NCBI RefSeq assembly: GCF_000686885.1
Contig: NZ_JMLU01000006.1
Coordinates: 1-64,000 of the forward strand
Origin: Flavobacterium sasangense DSM 21067
GTDB lineage: Bacteria; Bacteroidota; Bacteroidia; Flavobacteriales; Flavobacteriaceae
Direction of reading: 5' to 3'
Length of the DNA: 64,000 nucleotides
Shown here: in pieces, positions 8,839-17,469 of the stretch
Numbering within the stretch: position 1 is the first letter of the stretch
Layout: every line of letters starts with the position of its first letter
Position numbers and translations under genes: made by a program
Notes under the pieces: generated by a model
Database searches by the model: none
What the model was told of the DNA's origin: nothing
The model's input: only the letters and a program-made list of their open reading frames with translations

Positions 8839-11322
8839 TTAGAAATAGAATCCGAAAGAAGCTTTTACGGTAAATTTATTAGCATCTGGAATGTCTAAGT
8901 AACTTCCGCGCCAAGCAAAATCGATTCGTAATACTTTGAAAATATTGCCAATTCCCGCATGGTACTCCCAATAAATATCTTCTGGAGCACGATACACTAA
9001 ACCTGAAGCGTTTATAAATCTATTTTCATCGGAAACCGTTCCGTAAACTCCTTTAATACCTACAATCTCTCTCCAATTTAATTTTCTTAACAACGGAACT
9101 CTTGAAAATAATCTTCCATTAAAATGATGTTCAAAATGAAGCGAAGCATATTGATCTGCCACAAAATCATAGTAATCAAGTAAGTTATACGTATTATCGA
9201 TAATAAAATACGATTGATTTCCTGGAATAACTCCCATTAAACCTAAAGGAACTTGACCAAATGTTTTACCCAATTCTAAAGTAGTAAACAATCTTCCAAA
9301 ACCACCAACTAGAACTGGTTGACGATAGTAAAATTGTAATTTTTGATAATCAAAATCGCTATTTAAAACCCCTTTTAACCCTTGACTATAGCTTAAGAAA
9401 ATTCTAGCATAATTATTATCTACTTCTAAACGCTCTACACCATAACCAACGGTTCTTCTACCTGGAGTGTATTCTGCAACCAAATTAATTTCTGATTGTT
9501 TGATTTCGCTCTTAGTAGTTGTTTGAGTTGCATCGGTATAATAATCCAAACTAAATTGATTAGAGGCTGATTTTAAAGTTCGATACGATAAATTGGTTTG
9601 AAAAGTTAAATTCTTTACAGGTTCAATTTCAAAACCCAATGTAGTCAAGTTAACCGATGTTAATTTATTGTTAGTTCCGCTTGAAAAGAAAGACGAAGAT
9701 GCAAAACTTCTTCCCAAAACATCATTAGAAGTAGTTAAACTTACCCCTATTTGTTCAACATCTCTACGATTTCCAGCTGAAAGAATAATTCGATTTTTCT
9801 TGTCTACCATCCACTTTCCAGAAATACCGTATTTGAATTTATTATCTTTAAATCCGTATGCGGTGTAGCCTTGAATTCTCCAAGTGTCGTTTGAACCAAA
9901 ATACGTTCTTCCGCCAGCTCGTAAGCGTTGTCCTTCAACATCGTTATATCCAAAAGTTGAGAATATTGGACCGTAATCCATTTTTAATTTTGGAATTTCA
10001 ATATAGCCACTTCCAAGAATTGATGCCAAATTATAAATTCTTTTAAAACGTGGCACTTCTTTTAGCGTATCAAGCATTTTATAGATGCCGGCTTCGTTTT
10101 TATTTAAAGCTTCAAATCTATTTTCTTCCCAATACTCATCGGGCTTGTTAAATACAGAGTTGTCGTAGAAATTAACTTCTTCTTTATAAAATTTATCTTC
10201 TTTTTTAATATCGAATTTATGATTTCTAGCCAATGTAGTTCTTTTTCCGTAAACTCCTTTTGATTCTTCTTTCTTCGAAAAACTAAAATCAGACATCATA
10301 TAATCTCGTTTCAACAAGAAAACAGAATCGTTCATTACTTCATACTCTTGTTCAATATAAATTTCTTTTACCCAGTTGATATTAGCGCTTTTACTAGCTT
10401 CTAAATTGATTTTTTTGATAGCGAAAGTGGTGTCGTTTACCCAAAAATCACCTTTAAACGTCAATTCATTTTTACGTCTTGGATAGTATACAATATTATA
10501 ACACCATTTATTATCAATGAACATACTATCATTTAAAACGTAGTTATACACATTTATTCCCGTTCTTGATAATGGACTCACGAAATCTTTATCGAAGAAT
10601 TTTAAGTAATTATCATAGATATCAAAATCGGCATATAAATCTTTGATGAATGTATTTACACCATCACCTGAACCAAATCCAGAATTTTTGTTGGCTTTTG
10701 TAATCTCTTTATATTTTTTTTCTTTATTATCACCGTAAACCTCACTTAAGGTTTCATTGATGAAAATTGGCAAATAGGTTTTTCCTGAAATACTTGAAGT
10801 GTCAATTTGATCGAAAACGAACTCCATTCCTTTAAACACTTTACTATTCATGAAAGCGGAATCGATGGTATTTAAGTCAAACTCCACTTTTTCGTATTTA
10901 TCATATTGGTATTGCTTAAACATTTTAAGACCGTTTTTACGTCGACGTTCCCAAATTTTTCGCAATATATCAATCGCTGGATTGTTCTTTTTAGAAGTTT
11001 TTCCTGTATAAATGACCACTTCTTTAAGTTCCGTTCCCGACTTTAATTGTATTTTTAATCCCGTATTTAAACCTGGTTTTAAAGAAATTTCCTTTTTTTC
11101 AAATCCTACATACGAAACCACTAAAGTGGAATAATTTTCTTTAGATTCGAAATAAAAATTCCCATTTTCATCTGTAATTACTCCTTCTTTTGAGTTTTTA
11201 AAAATAACATTTGCAAAAGCTACAGGATCGCCAAACTCGTCTGTTACTTTTCCACCAACCTTGGTTTGCCCAATAACTATTGAGCTCAGAAATAAAAAGA
11301 ATAATACAATTTTTGTCTTCAT
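8839..11322 (-). CDS. DUF5686 outer-membrane protein with carboxypeptidase-regulatory-like domain
   Basis: About 827 residues. The ATG at 11322 opens a signal peptide (MKTKIVLFFLFLSSIVIGQ). An upstream in-frame ATG at 11340 lies inside the pdhB terminator and is rejected. Residues about 20-105 are a CarboxypepD_reg-like domain (VGGKVTDEFGDPVAFANVIF and VSYVGFEKKEISL). The rest is the DUF5686 region, rich in amphipathic strands and ending FGFYF, a terminal aromatic typical of a beta-barrel. The family is common in Bacteroidetes and has no established function. It may be cotranscribed with the glycosylase that follows. Confidence 0.85.
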   Translation of the reverse strand: MKTKIVLFFLFLSSIVIGQTKVGGKVTDEFGDPVAFANVIFKNSKEGVITDENGNFYFESKENYSTLVVSYVGFEKKEISLKPGLNTGLKIQLKSGTELKEVVIYTGKTSKKNNPAIDILRKIWERRRKNGLKMFKQYQYDKYEKVEFDLNTIDSAFMNSKVFKGMEFVFDQIDTSSISGKTYLPIFINETLSEVYGDNKEKKYKEITKANKNSGFGSGDGVNTFIKDLYADFDIYDNYLKFFDKDFVSPLSRTGINVYNYVLNDSMFIDNKWCYNIVYYPRRKNELTFKGDFWVNDTTFAIKKINLEASKSANINWVKEIYIEQEYEVMNDSVFLLKRDYMMSDFSFSKKEESKGVYGKRTTLARNHKFDIKKEDKFYKEEVNFYDNSVFNKPDEYWEENRFEALNKNEAGIYKMLDTLKEVPRFKRIYNLASILGSGYIEIPKLKMDYGPIFSTFGYNDVEGQRLRAGGRTYFGSNDTWRIQGYTAYGFKDNKFKYGISGKWMVDKKNRIILSAGNRRDVEQIGVSLTTSNDVLGRSFASSSFFSSGTNNKLTSVNLTTLGFEIEPVKNLTFQTNLSYRTLKSASNQFSLDYYTDATQTTTKSEIKQSEINLVAEYTPGRRTVGYGVERLEVDNNYARIFLSYSQGLKGVLNSDFDYQKLQFYYRQPVLVGGFGRLFTTLELGKTFGQVPLGLMGVIPGNQSYFIIDNTYNLLDYYDFVADQYASLHFEHHFNGRLFSRVPLLRKLNWREIVGIKGVYGTVSDENRFINASGLVYRAPEDIYWEYHAGIGNIFKVLRIDFAWRGSYLDIPDANKFTVKASFGFYF

Positions 11323-11331
11323 AGGAAAAAA

Positions 11332-11362
11332 AAACTTCATCAGAAAGTTACTGATGAAGTTT
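11332..11362 (-). terminator. Rho-independent terminator of pdhB
   Basis: A perfect 11-bp stem, AAACTTCATCA (11332-11342) with TGATGAAGTTT (11352-11362), 9-nt loop, followed on the minus strand by nine T. It lies 20 bp after the pdhB stop and shows that the ATG at 11340 is not a gene start. Confidence 0.9.
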
Positions 11363-11382
11363 CAAATATAATAAGTTAATTG

Positions 11383-12360
11383 TTATTTATACATAACTTT
11401 TTTTACTGCCTTAATTACATCTTGCGAATTTGGCAACCATTCTTTTAATAAAGTTGGCGAATAAGGCGCAGGAGCATCTGCTGTTGTAATTCTCTGAACC
11501 GGAGCATCTAAGTAATCAAATGCTCTTTCTTGCACCATATAAGTGATTTCAGAAGCAACGGAAGCAAATGGCCAAGCTTCTTCTAAAACTACCAATCTAT
11601 TTGTTTTCTTAACCGAATTAATAATCGCATCATAATCCATAGGACGAACCGTTCTTAAATCGATGATTTCACAAGAAATGCCTTCTTTAGCTAATTCGTC
11701 AGCTGCTAAATGCGCTTCTTTAATAATTTTTCCAAAAGAAACAATCGTTACATCAGTTCCTTCTCTTTTGATATCAGCAACTCCTAATGGAATAGTGTAT
11801 TCTCCTTCTGGCACTTCCCCTTTATCTCCATACATTTGCTCTGATTCCATGAAAATAACTGGATCGTTATCACGAATAGCTGATTTCAATAAACCTTTGG
11901 CATCATAAACAGTTGATGGAACTACAACTTTTAAACCTGGAGTGTTAGCAAACCAGTTTTCAAAAGCTTGCGAGTGCGTAGCACCTAATTGACCTGCAGA
12001 AGCTGTCGGACCTCTAAATACCATTGGCATTGGAAATTGTCCAGCAGACATTTGGCGCATTTTTGCTGCGTTATTGATAATTTGGTCAATTCCTACTAAT
12101 GAGAAGTTGAACGTCATGAATTCTACAATAGGGCGATTCCCGTTCATAGCCGAACCTACAGCGATTCCTGCAAATCCTAACTCTGCAATTGGTGTATCAA
12201 TTACACGTTTTGGTCCAAATTCATCTAGCATTCCTTTTGAAGCTTTGTAAGCTCCATTATATTCTGCTACTTCTTCACCCATTAAATATATTGATTCGTC
12301 GCGACGCATTTCTTCGCTCATAGCTTCACAAATAGCTTCTCTAAATTGTATCGTTCTCAT
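11383..12360 (-). CDS. pdhB: Pyruvate dehydrogenase E1 component, beta subunit
   Basis: A 325-residue transketolase-like protein. With E1 alpha it forms the thiamine-pyrophosphate enzyme that decarboxylates pyruvate. Family features include REAICEAMSEEMRRDESIYLMGEEVAEYNGAY at the start, TPIAELGFAGIAVGSAMNG (TPP-contacting Glu) and FRGPTASAGQLGATHSQAFE. The usual C-terminal PVQRITTADAPAPYSPTLL follows. E1 alpha and E2 genes are not in the window, so the complex is encoded at split loci. The gene has its own promoter and a strong terminator. Confidence 0.95.
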   Translation of the reverse strand: MRTIQFREAICEAMSEEMRRDESIYLMGEEVAEYNGAYKASKGMLDEFGPKRVIDTPIAELGFAGIAVGSAMNGNRPIVEFMTFNFSLVGIDQIINNAAKMRQMSAGQFPMPMVFRGPTASAGQLGATHSQAFENWFANTPGLKVVVPSTVYDAKGLLKSAIRDNDPVIFMESEQMYGDKGEVPEGEYTIPLGVADIKREGTDVTIVSFGKIIKEAHLAADELAKEGISCEIIDLRTVRPMDYDAIINSVKKTNRLVVLEEAWPFASVASEITYMVQERAFDYLDAPVQRITTADAPAPYSPTLLKEWLPNSQDVIKAVKKVMYK

Positions 12361-12388
12361 GAAATTAATTTCTTTGAATTATGATTGG

Positions 12389-12417
12389 CAAAAGTAAGAA
12401 AAATAAAATTATTCCAA
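12389..12417 (-). promoter_or_regulatory. Promoter of pdhB (TTG-N18-TACTTTTG)
   Basis: Minus strand TTG (12417-12415), 18 nt, TACTTTTG (12396-12389), within 30 bp of the pdhB ATG. It fits the Bacteroidetes consensus. Confidence 0.72.
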
Positions 12418-12590
12418 TTCGTTATTAAAAAAAATGAATTTACTTTCTACTACAACCTTATAGTATTAAAAAAATGCATTTTAAGACGATCATAAAAACA
12501 TGATTTTAAACAATTCGTAAAAAAAAGCTAATTTATCTAAGAAAAACATATTTATTATGCATGCATAGTTTTTATTTAGAAATTATTTTG

Positions 12591-12598
12591 TATTTTTG
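12591..12598 (+). promoter_or_regulatory. -7 box of the etfBA promoter (TATTTTTG)
   Basis: TATTTTTG lies 34 bp before the etfB ATG and fits TANNTTTG. No TTG is correctly spaced upstream, so only the -7 element is supported. The 272-bp divergent gap to pdhB also contains an AT-rich tract and TGCATGCA (12558-12565), whose role is unknown. Confidence 0.5.
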
Positions 12599-12632
12599 GG
12601 ACTGAAAATATTCACTAACAAAATACATAAAA

Positions 12633-13379
12633 ATGAAAATATTAGTTTGCATCAGTCACGTACCTGATACTACTTCAAAGATTAATTTTGTCAATGGTGA
12701 CAGCGAATTTGACACGAATGGTGTTCAATTTGTAATTAATCCTAATGATGAATTTGGTTTAACAAGAGCCATTTGGTTTAAAGAGCAACAAGGAGCAAAT
12801 GTTACCGTTGTAAACGTTGGTGGAGCTGACGCTGAAGCAACCCTAAGAAAAGCATTAGCTATTGGAGCAGACGAAGCAATTCGTATTAACGCCAACCCAA
12901 CTGACGGAATGTTTGTTGCAAAACAATTAGCTGATGTAGTTAAAAATGGAGGTTACGATTTAGTAATCGCTGGAAAAGAATCATTAGACTACAATGGCGG
13001 AATGGTTCCTGGAATGATGGCTGCTATGTTAGGATACAATTTCGTAAACGCTTGTGTTGGTATTGATGTAAACGGAAACGAAGCAAAAGTAACTAGAGAA
13101 ATTGATGGTGGAAAAGAAATCGTTTCTGCAAGTTTACCATTAATTATTGGTGGTCAAAAAGGTTTAGTAGAAGAAAAAGATTTACGTATTCCAAACATGA
13201 GAGGCATCATGATGGCAAGAACTAAAGCTTTAACTTTAGTAGAGCCAACAGGAGATGCTTCTGCAACTAAAGCCGTTAAATTTGAAAAACCAGCTGCAAA
13301 ATCAGCAGTTAAATTAGTAAGTGCTGATAATTTAGATGAGTTAATCAGTTTGTTACACAACGAAGCTAAGGTTATTTAG
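12633..13379 (+). CDS. etfB: Electron transfer flavoprotein, beta subunit
   Basis: A 248-residue ETF beta subunit that binds AMP and, with EtfA, carries electrons from acyl-CoA dehydrogenases toward the quinone pool. It shows the family opening KILVCISHVPDTTSKI, NPNDEFGLTRA, the loop ALAIGADEAIRI and GKESLDYNGGMVPGMMA. The gene starts with a clear ATG and no Shine-Dalgarno, as usual in this phylum. etfA follows after 76 bp that hold a repeat-like spacer, so the two are probably one operon. Confidence 0.95.
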   Translation: MKILVCISHVPDTTSKINFVNGDSEFDTNGVQFVINPNDEFGLTRAIWFKEQQGANVTVVNVGGADAEATLRKALAIGADEAIRINANPTDGMFVAKQLADVVKNGGYDLVIAGKESLDYNGGMVPGMMAAMLGYNFVNACVGIDVNGNEAKVTREIDGGKEIVSASLPLIIGGQKGLVEEKDLRIPNMRGIMMARTKALTLVEPTGDASATKAVKFEKPAAKSAVKLVSADNLDELISLLHNEAKVI

Positions 13380-13455
13380 TAATCAGTGTTCAGTTTTTAG
13401 TGTTCAGTTAACACTTAAACTTTTAAACATTTTAAACTCTTAAACTTAAAAAATC
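13380..13455 (+). repeat. AT-rich spacer with repeated AGTGTTCAGTT and AAACTTTTAAAC-like units
   Basis: Between etfB and etfA. AGTGTTCAGTT occurs twice, 5 nt apart, followed by several copies of TTAAAC/TTTAAAC. It is non-coding. Such spacers are probably dispersed intergenic repeats in this group. The present case is unusual because it sits inside an operon. Confidence 0.5.
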
Positions 13456-14424
13456 ATGTCGATATTAATATATGCTGAATCAGCAGAAGGAAAAATCAAA
13501 AAAGTAGCACTTGAATTAGCTTCTTACGCAAAAAAAGTTGCTGCTTCAATGGGAACAACAGTTACAGCAGTAACTATCAACAACTCTGATAACAGTGCTT
13601 TAGCAGCTTACGGAGTAGACAAAGTATTAAACGTTTCTAACGATAAATTAAACAACTTCAGTGCTAAAGCTTACGCAGATGTAATTGCTCAAGCAGCTAA
13701 AAAAGAAGGAACTCAAATCGTTTTAGTTTCTTCATCAACAGATAGTTTATATTTAGCACCACTTGTAGCGGTAGCTCTAGAAGCTGGTTATGCATCAAAT
13801 GTAGTGGCTTTACCAGAAAGCACTTCGCCTTTCCAAGTAAAAAGAACTGCTTTCTCAAACAAAGCTTTCAATATTACTGAGATTTCAACCCCAGTAAAAG
13901 TTTTAGGAATTGCTAAAAACTCTTTCGGATTAGTAGAAAATGCTGCTGCTATGACTGAAGAAAGTTTTGCTCCTTCATTAAACGATGCGGATTTCGGAAT
14001 CAAAGTTGAAAACGTAGAAAAAGTAACTGGAAAAGTAACTATCGCTGATGCTGAAATCGTAGTTTCTGCAGGTCGTGGAATGAAAGGTCCAGAAAACTGG
14101 GGAATGATTGAAGAATTAGCTTCTGTTTTAGGTGCTGCAACTGCATGTTCTAAACCAGTTTCTGATATTGGATGGAGACCTCACAGCGAGCACGTAGGAC
14201 AAACTGGAAAACCAGTAGCTTCTAATTTATACATTGCTGTTGGGATTTCTGGAGCAATTCAACATATTGCAGGTATTAACTCATCAAAAGTAAAAGTAGT
14301 AATCAACACAGATCCAGAAGCACCTTTCTTTAAAGTTGCTGATTACGGAGTTGTAGGTGATGCTTTCACTGTAGTGCCTCAATTAATTGAAAAATTAAAA
14401 GCATTTAAAGCAAGCAACTCGTAA
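13456..14424 (+). CDS. etfA: Electron transfer flavoprotein, alpha subunit
   Basis: A 322-residue FAD-binding partner of EtfB. The C-terminal FAD domain shows VSAGRGMKGPENW (about 195-207) and SKPVSDIGWRPHSEHVGQTGK, then ASNLYIAVGISGAIQH and KVVINTDPEAPFFKVADYGVVGD, all diagnostic. Full length for the family. It is followed by a good terminator, which ends the etfBA transcript. Acyl-CoA dehydrogenases and ETF-quinone oxidoreductase are not in the window. Confidence 0.96.
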   Translation: MSILIYAESAEGKIKKVALELASYAKKVAASMGTTVTAVTINNSDNSALAAYGVDKVLNVSNDKLNNFSAKAYADVIAQAAKKEGTQIVLVSSSTDSLYLAPLVAVALEAGYASNVVALPESTSPFQVKRTAFSNKAFNITEISTPVKVLGIAKNSFGLVENAAAMTEESFAPSLNDADFGIKVENVEKVTGKVTIADAEIVVSAGRGMKGPENWGMIEELASVLGAATACSKPVSDIGWRPHSEHVGQTGKPVASNLYIAVGISGAIQHIAGINSSKVKVVINTDPEAPFFKVADYGVVGDAFTVVPQLIEKLKAFKASNS

Positions 14425-14461
14425 TAAAATAGTTGTTTAAAAAATATATTAAATTAAAATT

Positions 14462-14487
14462 AGAGTTATCTTTGTTTAGATAGCTCT
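14462..14487 (+). terminator. Rho-independent terminator of etfBA
   Basis: AGAGTTATCT (14462-14471) pairs with AGATAGCTCT (14478-14487) with one G-T pair and a 6-nt loop, followed by a T-run. The downstream half overlaps a promoter-like sequence. Confidence 0.82.
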
Positions 14488-14501
14488 TTTTTTTATTTTT
14501 G
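14472..14501 (+). promoter_or_regulatory. Promoter overlapping the etfA terminator (TTG-N19-TATTTTTG)
   Basis: TTG (14472-14474) lies in the terminator loop, and TATTTTTG (14494-14501) includes the end of the T-tract. Spacing is 19 nt, a full match to the consensus. Transcription would begin near 14508 and give the next gene a leader of about 120 nt. Confidence 0.55.
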
Positions 14502-14533
14502 GGGCGACCCGAGTGGTAACGAATTGACGAAGT

Positions 14534-14562
14534 AATGGCTAACCGTTTTTCTGTTAGCCATT
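14534..14562 (+). other. Perfect hairpin in the leader of the bifunctional-nuclease gene
   Basis: AATGGCTAAC (14534-14543) and GTTAGCCATT (14553-14562) form a perfect 10-bp stem with a 9-nt loop, followed by TTCT. The flanking 14500-14533 is notably GC-richer than its surroundings. An ATG in the stem opens a 13-codon frame (MANRFSVSHFLTL). The structure could be a leader hairpin, a weak terminator of a small RNA or a dispersed palindrome. Confidence 0.5.
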
Positions 14563-14630
14563 TTCTGACTTTGTGATTGTATTTAAAATCCGAATCAGAG
14601 TATCAAAAAAATGATAATTAACAATTTCAA

Positions 14631-15254
14631 ATGAGTTTAGTAAAATTAACTATAAAAGGTATTTCCTATAGCCAAACGCAAAACGGAGCTTATGCCTTAA
14701 TCTTAAATGAAGTGGATGGTGAGAGAAAACTTCCAATTGTTATTGGTGCTTTTGAAGCCCAATCGATTGCTATTGCTTTAGAAAAAGAAATTAAACCGCC
14801 TCGCCCACTTACACACGATTTATTTAAAAACTTTGCCGACCGATTTGACATCGTAGTAAAGCAAGTGATTATTCATAAATTAGTAGATGGTGTTTTCTAT
14901 TCGAGTATTATTTGCGAAAGAGACAAAATCGAGGAAATTATTGATGCTCGTACTTCAGATGCGATTGCATTAGCTTTGCGTTTTAATGCTCCTATTTTTA
15001 CTTACAAAAATATTTTAGACAAAGCTGGAATTTACCTAAGCATCAATCCTACCGAAAATACCGAAAACCAAGAAAACGACGACATCCTTTCAACTCCTGA
15101 AACTTTTGGACAAGAAGATGTAGTGGTTCCTGCGGATAGTTATTCAGGTTATTCGCTAAAAGAATTATACCAAAAATTAGACGAAGCTGTACAAAACGAG
15201 GACTACGAAAAAGCAGCAAAAATAAGAGATGAAATCTCAAAAAAAGAATCTTAA
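14631..15254 (+). CDS. Bifunctional nuclease family protein (DUF151) with UvrB/UvrC motif
   Basis: A 207-residue protein. Residues 1-135 match the BFN/DUF151 family (KLTIKGISYSQTQNGAYALIL, LPIVIGAFEAQSIAIALE, RPLTHDLFKNF and ARTSDAIALALRFNAPIF). A short acidic linker follows, then a UVR motif near the end (LKELYQKLDEAVQNEDYEKA), a helical hairpin found in UvrB, UvrC and Clp adaptors. Plant and thermophile homologues have been reported to have nuclease activity. The role in Bacteroidetes is not settled. It lies 12 bp before the nucleoside permease gene and is likely cotranscribed with it. Confidence 0.88.
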   Translation: MSLVKLTIKGISYSQTQNGAYALILNEVDGERKLPIVIGAFEAQSIAIALEKEIKPPRPLTHDLFKNFADRFDIVVKQVIIHKLVDGVFYSSIICERDKIEEIIDARTSDAIALALRFNAPIFTYKNILDKAGIYLSINPTENTENQENDDILSTPETFGQEDVVVPADSYSGYSLKELYQKLDEAVQNEDYEKAAKIRDEISKKES

Positions 15255-15266
15255 AACTATTTCAAA

Positions 15267-16583
15267 ATGAATATAAAATTAAAATTAACGATTGTAAGTT
15301 TCTTACAATTATTTGTATGGGGCGCATGGCTAACTACACTTGCAAGTTATGGATTTGGTTTTAAACAATGGTCTGGAGCTGAGTTTGGAATAGTTTTTTC
15401 AACTTTAGGAATTGGTTCTATTATAATGCCTCCGATTTCTGGAATCATCGCGGATAAATATCTAAATCTTGAAAAATTATATGGAATTCATCATATACTT
15501 TATGGGATAATTTTACTTTTCTTACCAGCTATTGATAGTCCTTCGACTTTCTTTTGGGTATTACTTATTGGAATGATATTTTACATGCCAACCTTATCAT
15601 TGTCAAATTCTCTTTCCTACGCAATTCTAAAAAAATTCAATTTTAATGTAGTAAAAGATTACCCACCTATTCGTGTTTGGGGAACTATTGGTTTCATTGT
15701 GGCCATGTGGTGTACTAATATTTTTAGTAATGTAAGTCCACCATTCTCTTTTGGAATTGGAATTGGAAAAGCAATTGCTTCAGTCACAAATATGCCAGTA
15801 GAATGTAATCAATTTTATATTGCTTCATTTTTCGCATTTGTATTAGGAATTTTCTCTTTCACCTTGCCAAAAATCGAACCAACAAAAGATGAAAGCATTA
15901 ACAAAACCTTCTCGCAAATTTTTGGTTTAGACGCTTTTAAATTATTCAAACAATCTAAAATGGCGATGTTTTTTGTATTTAGTATGTTCTTAGGTGCAGC
16001 TTTGCAATTAACAAACATGTATGGCGAAACTTATATTCACGATTTCAAAAACGTTCCAGAATATGCGAATACATTTGTTGTAAAATCAGCAAATATTGTC
16101 TTATCAATTTCTCAAATTTCTGAAACTATATTTATTTTAGCTATTCCTTTTTTCTTGAGACGATATGGAATCAAAAAAGTGATGCTTTTCAGTTTAATTG
16201 CTTGGGTTTTCCGTTTCGGATTCTTCGCTTTTGGAGATCCAACAGGAAGTTTATGGATGATTATTATGTCGAATATTGTTTACGGATTAGCATTTGATTT
16301 CTTTAATATTTCAGGTTCATTATTCGTAGAAACCTCAACCGATTCTAAAATACGTTCATCTGCGCAAGGCTTATTTATGATGATGACTAATGGATTTGGT
16401 GCCATTTTAGGGAGTTTAGGAAGTGGTTTTTTAATAGACACTTATTTCACAACTCCAGCAGGAAAAGATTGGCATAACATCTGGTTAACTTTTGCAATTT
16501 ATGCGTTAATTATTACTGTTGCTTTTGCAATTTTATTCAAACATAAACACGACCCAAAAGACGTAGAAGCGTTTAATCATTAA
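15267..16583 (+). CDS. Nucleoside:H+ symporter (NupG-type MFS permease)
   Basis: A 438-residue integral membrane protein with about 12 hydrophobic segments. The start LKLTIVSFLQLFVWGAWLTTL and the stretch GSIIMPPISGIIADKYL are typical of the NHS family (E. coli NupG/XapB). It probably imports nucleosides, which agrees with the nearby thyA/folA nucleotide genes, though the substrate is inferred from family only. A palindromic element lies 5 bp after its stop codon and may terminate the transcript. Confidence 0.88.
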   Translation: MNIKLKLTIVSFLQLFVWGAWLTTLASYGFGFKQWSGAEFGIVFSTLGIGSIIMPPISGIIADKYLNLEKLYGIHHILYGIILLFLPAIDSPSTFFWVLLIGMIFYMPTLSLSNSLSYAILKKFNFNVVKDYPPIRVWGTIGFIVAMWCTNIFSNVSPPFSFGIGIGKAIASVTNMPVECNQFYIASFFAFVLGIFSFTLPKIEPTKDESINKTFSQIFGLDAFKLFKQSKMAMFFVFSMFLGAALQLTNMYGETYIHDFKNVPEYANTFVVKSANIVLSISQISETIFILAIPFFLRRYGIKKVMLFSLIAWVFRFGFFAFGDPTGSLWMIIMSNIVYGLAFDFFNISGSLFVETSTDSKIRSSAQGLFMMMTNGFGAILGSLGSGFLIDTYFTTPAGKDWHNIWLTFAIYALIITVAFAILFKHKHDPKDVEAFNH

Positions 16584-16588
16584 ATTAA

Positions 16589-16621
16589 AAACCTGACAGG
16601 TTTTGGAAACCTGTCAGGTTT
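16589..16621. repeat. Nested palindrome, CCTGACAGG-type intergenic element
   Basis: AAACCTGACAGGTTT (16589-16603) and its exact reverse complement AAACCTGTCAGGTTT (16607-16621) are separated by TGG. Each arm is itself almost palindromic around its central base. It lies between the permease gene and thyA and could act as a terminator, but the missing T-run and nested symmetry suggest a dispersed repeat element. Confidence 0.8.
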
Positions 16622-16634
16622 AAACTTACTATAT

Positions 16635-17459
16635 ATGCAACAATATCACGATTTAGTAAAACACGTATTAGCAAACGGCAACCAAAAAGGCGACCGTACC
16701 GGAACTGGAACCTTAAGTGTTTTTGGTTACCAAATGCGTTTTGATTTAAGCGAAGGTTTTCCAATGGTAACCACTAAAAAATTACACTTAAAATCGATTA
16801 TTTACGAATTGTTGTGGTTTTTAAATGGTGACACCAACATCAAATATTTACAAGAAAACGGTGTGAAAATTTGGGACGAATGGGCGGATGAAAATGGCGA
16901 TTTAGGTCCGGTTTACGGACACCAATGGCGCAATTGGAACAGCGAAGAAATCGACCAAATTACCGAATTAATCGAAACGCTAAAAACCAATCCAAACAGC
17001 AGAAGAATGTTAGTTTCTGCATGGAATCCTAGTGTTTTACCAGATACTTCAGTTTCGTTTGCGGAAAATGTTGCTAATGGAAAAGCGGCTTTACCTCCAT
17101 GTCATGCCTTTTTTCAGTTTTATGTGGCGGATGGAAAATTAAGTTGCCAGTTGTACCAACGCAGTGCTGATATTTTCTTAGGCGTTCCGTTTAATATTGC
17201 ATCTTATGCTTTGTTTACAATGATGATTGCTCAAGTTTGTGATTTACAAGTAGGCGAATTCATCCACACCTTTGGTGATGCACACATTTACAACAACCAT
17301 ATGGAACAATTAGAATTACAATTGTCTCGCGAGTGCCGACCTTTACCAACGATGAAACTAAACCCAGAAATTAAAAATATTTTCGATTTCAAATTTGAAG
17401 ATTTCACGTTAGAAGGCTATGACCCGCATCCGCATATTAAGGGAGTTGTGGCGATTTAA
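16635..17459 (+). CDS. thyA: Thymidylate synthase
   Basis: A 274-residue enzyme that converts dUMP to dTMP with methylenetetrahydrofolate. The catalytic Cys156 is in [10 protein letters not shown], followed by [19 protein letters not shown]. Arg21-Thr-Gly-Thr-Gly near the start binds phosphate. Compared with E. coli ThyA it carries about ten extra residues (around 138-150) just before the catalytic Cys. folA follows two genes later in the same direction, so the dTMP cycle genes are together: thyA, a TonB-like gene, folA, separated by 10 and 2 bp. Confidence 0.98.
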   Translation: MQQYHDLVKHVLANGNQKGDRTGTGTLSVFGYQMRFDLSEGFPMVTTKKLHLKSIIYELLWFLNGDTNIKYLQENGVKIWDEWADENGDLGPVYGHQWRNWNSEEIDQITELIETLKTNPNSRRMLVSAWNPSVLPDTSVSFAENVANGKAALPPCHAFFQFYVADGKLSCQLYQRSADIFLGVPFNIASYALFTMMIAQVCDLQVGEFIHTFGDAHIYNNHMEQLELQLSRECRPLPTMKLNPEIKNIFDFKFEDFTLEGYDPHPHIKGVVAI

Positions 17460-17469
17460 AATTTAATTT

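Noticed and set aside
11323-11340. Upstream ATG for the DUF5686 gene
   Set aside because: Those codons are the T-tract and stem of the pdhB terminator.
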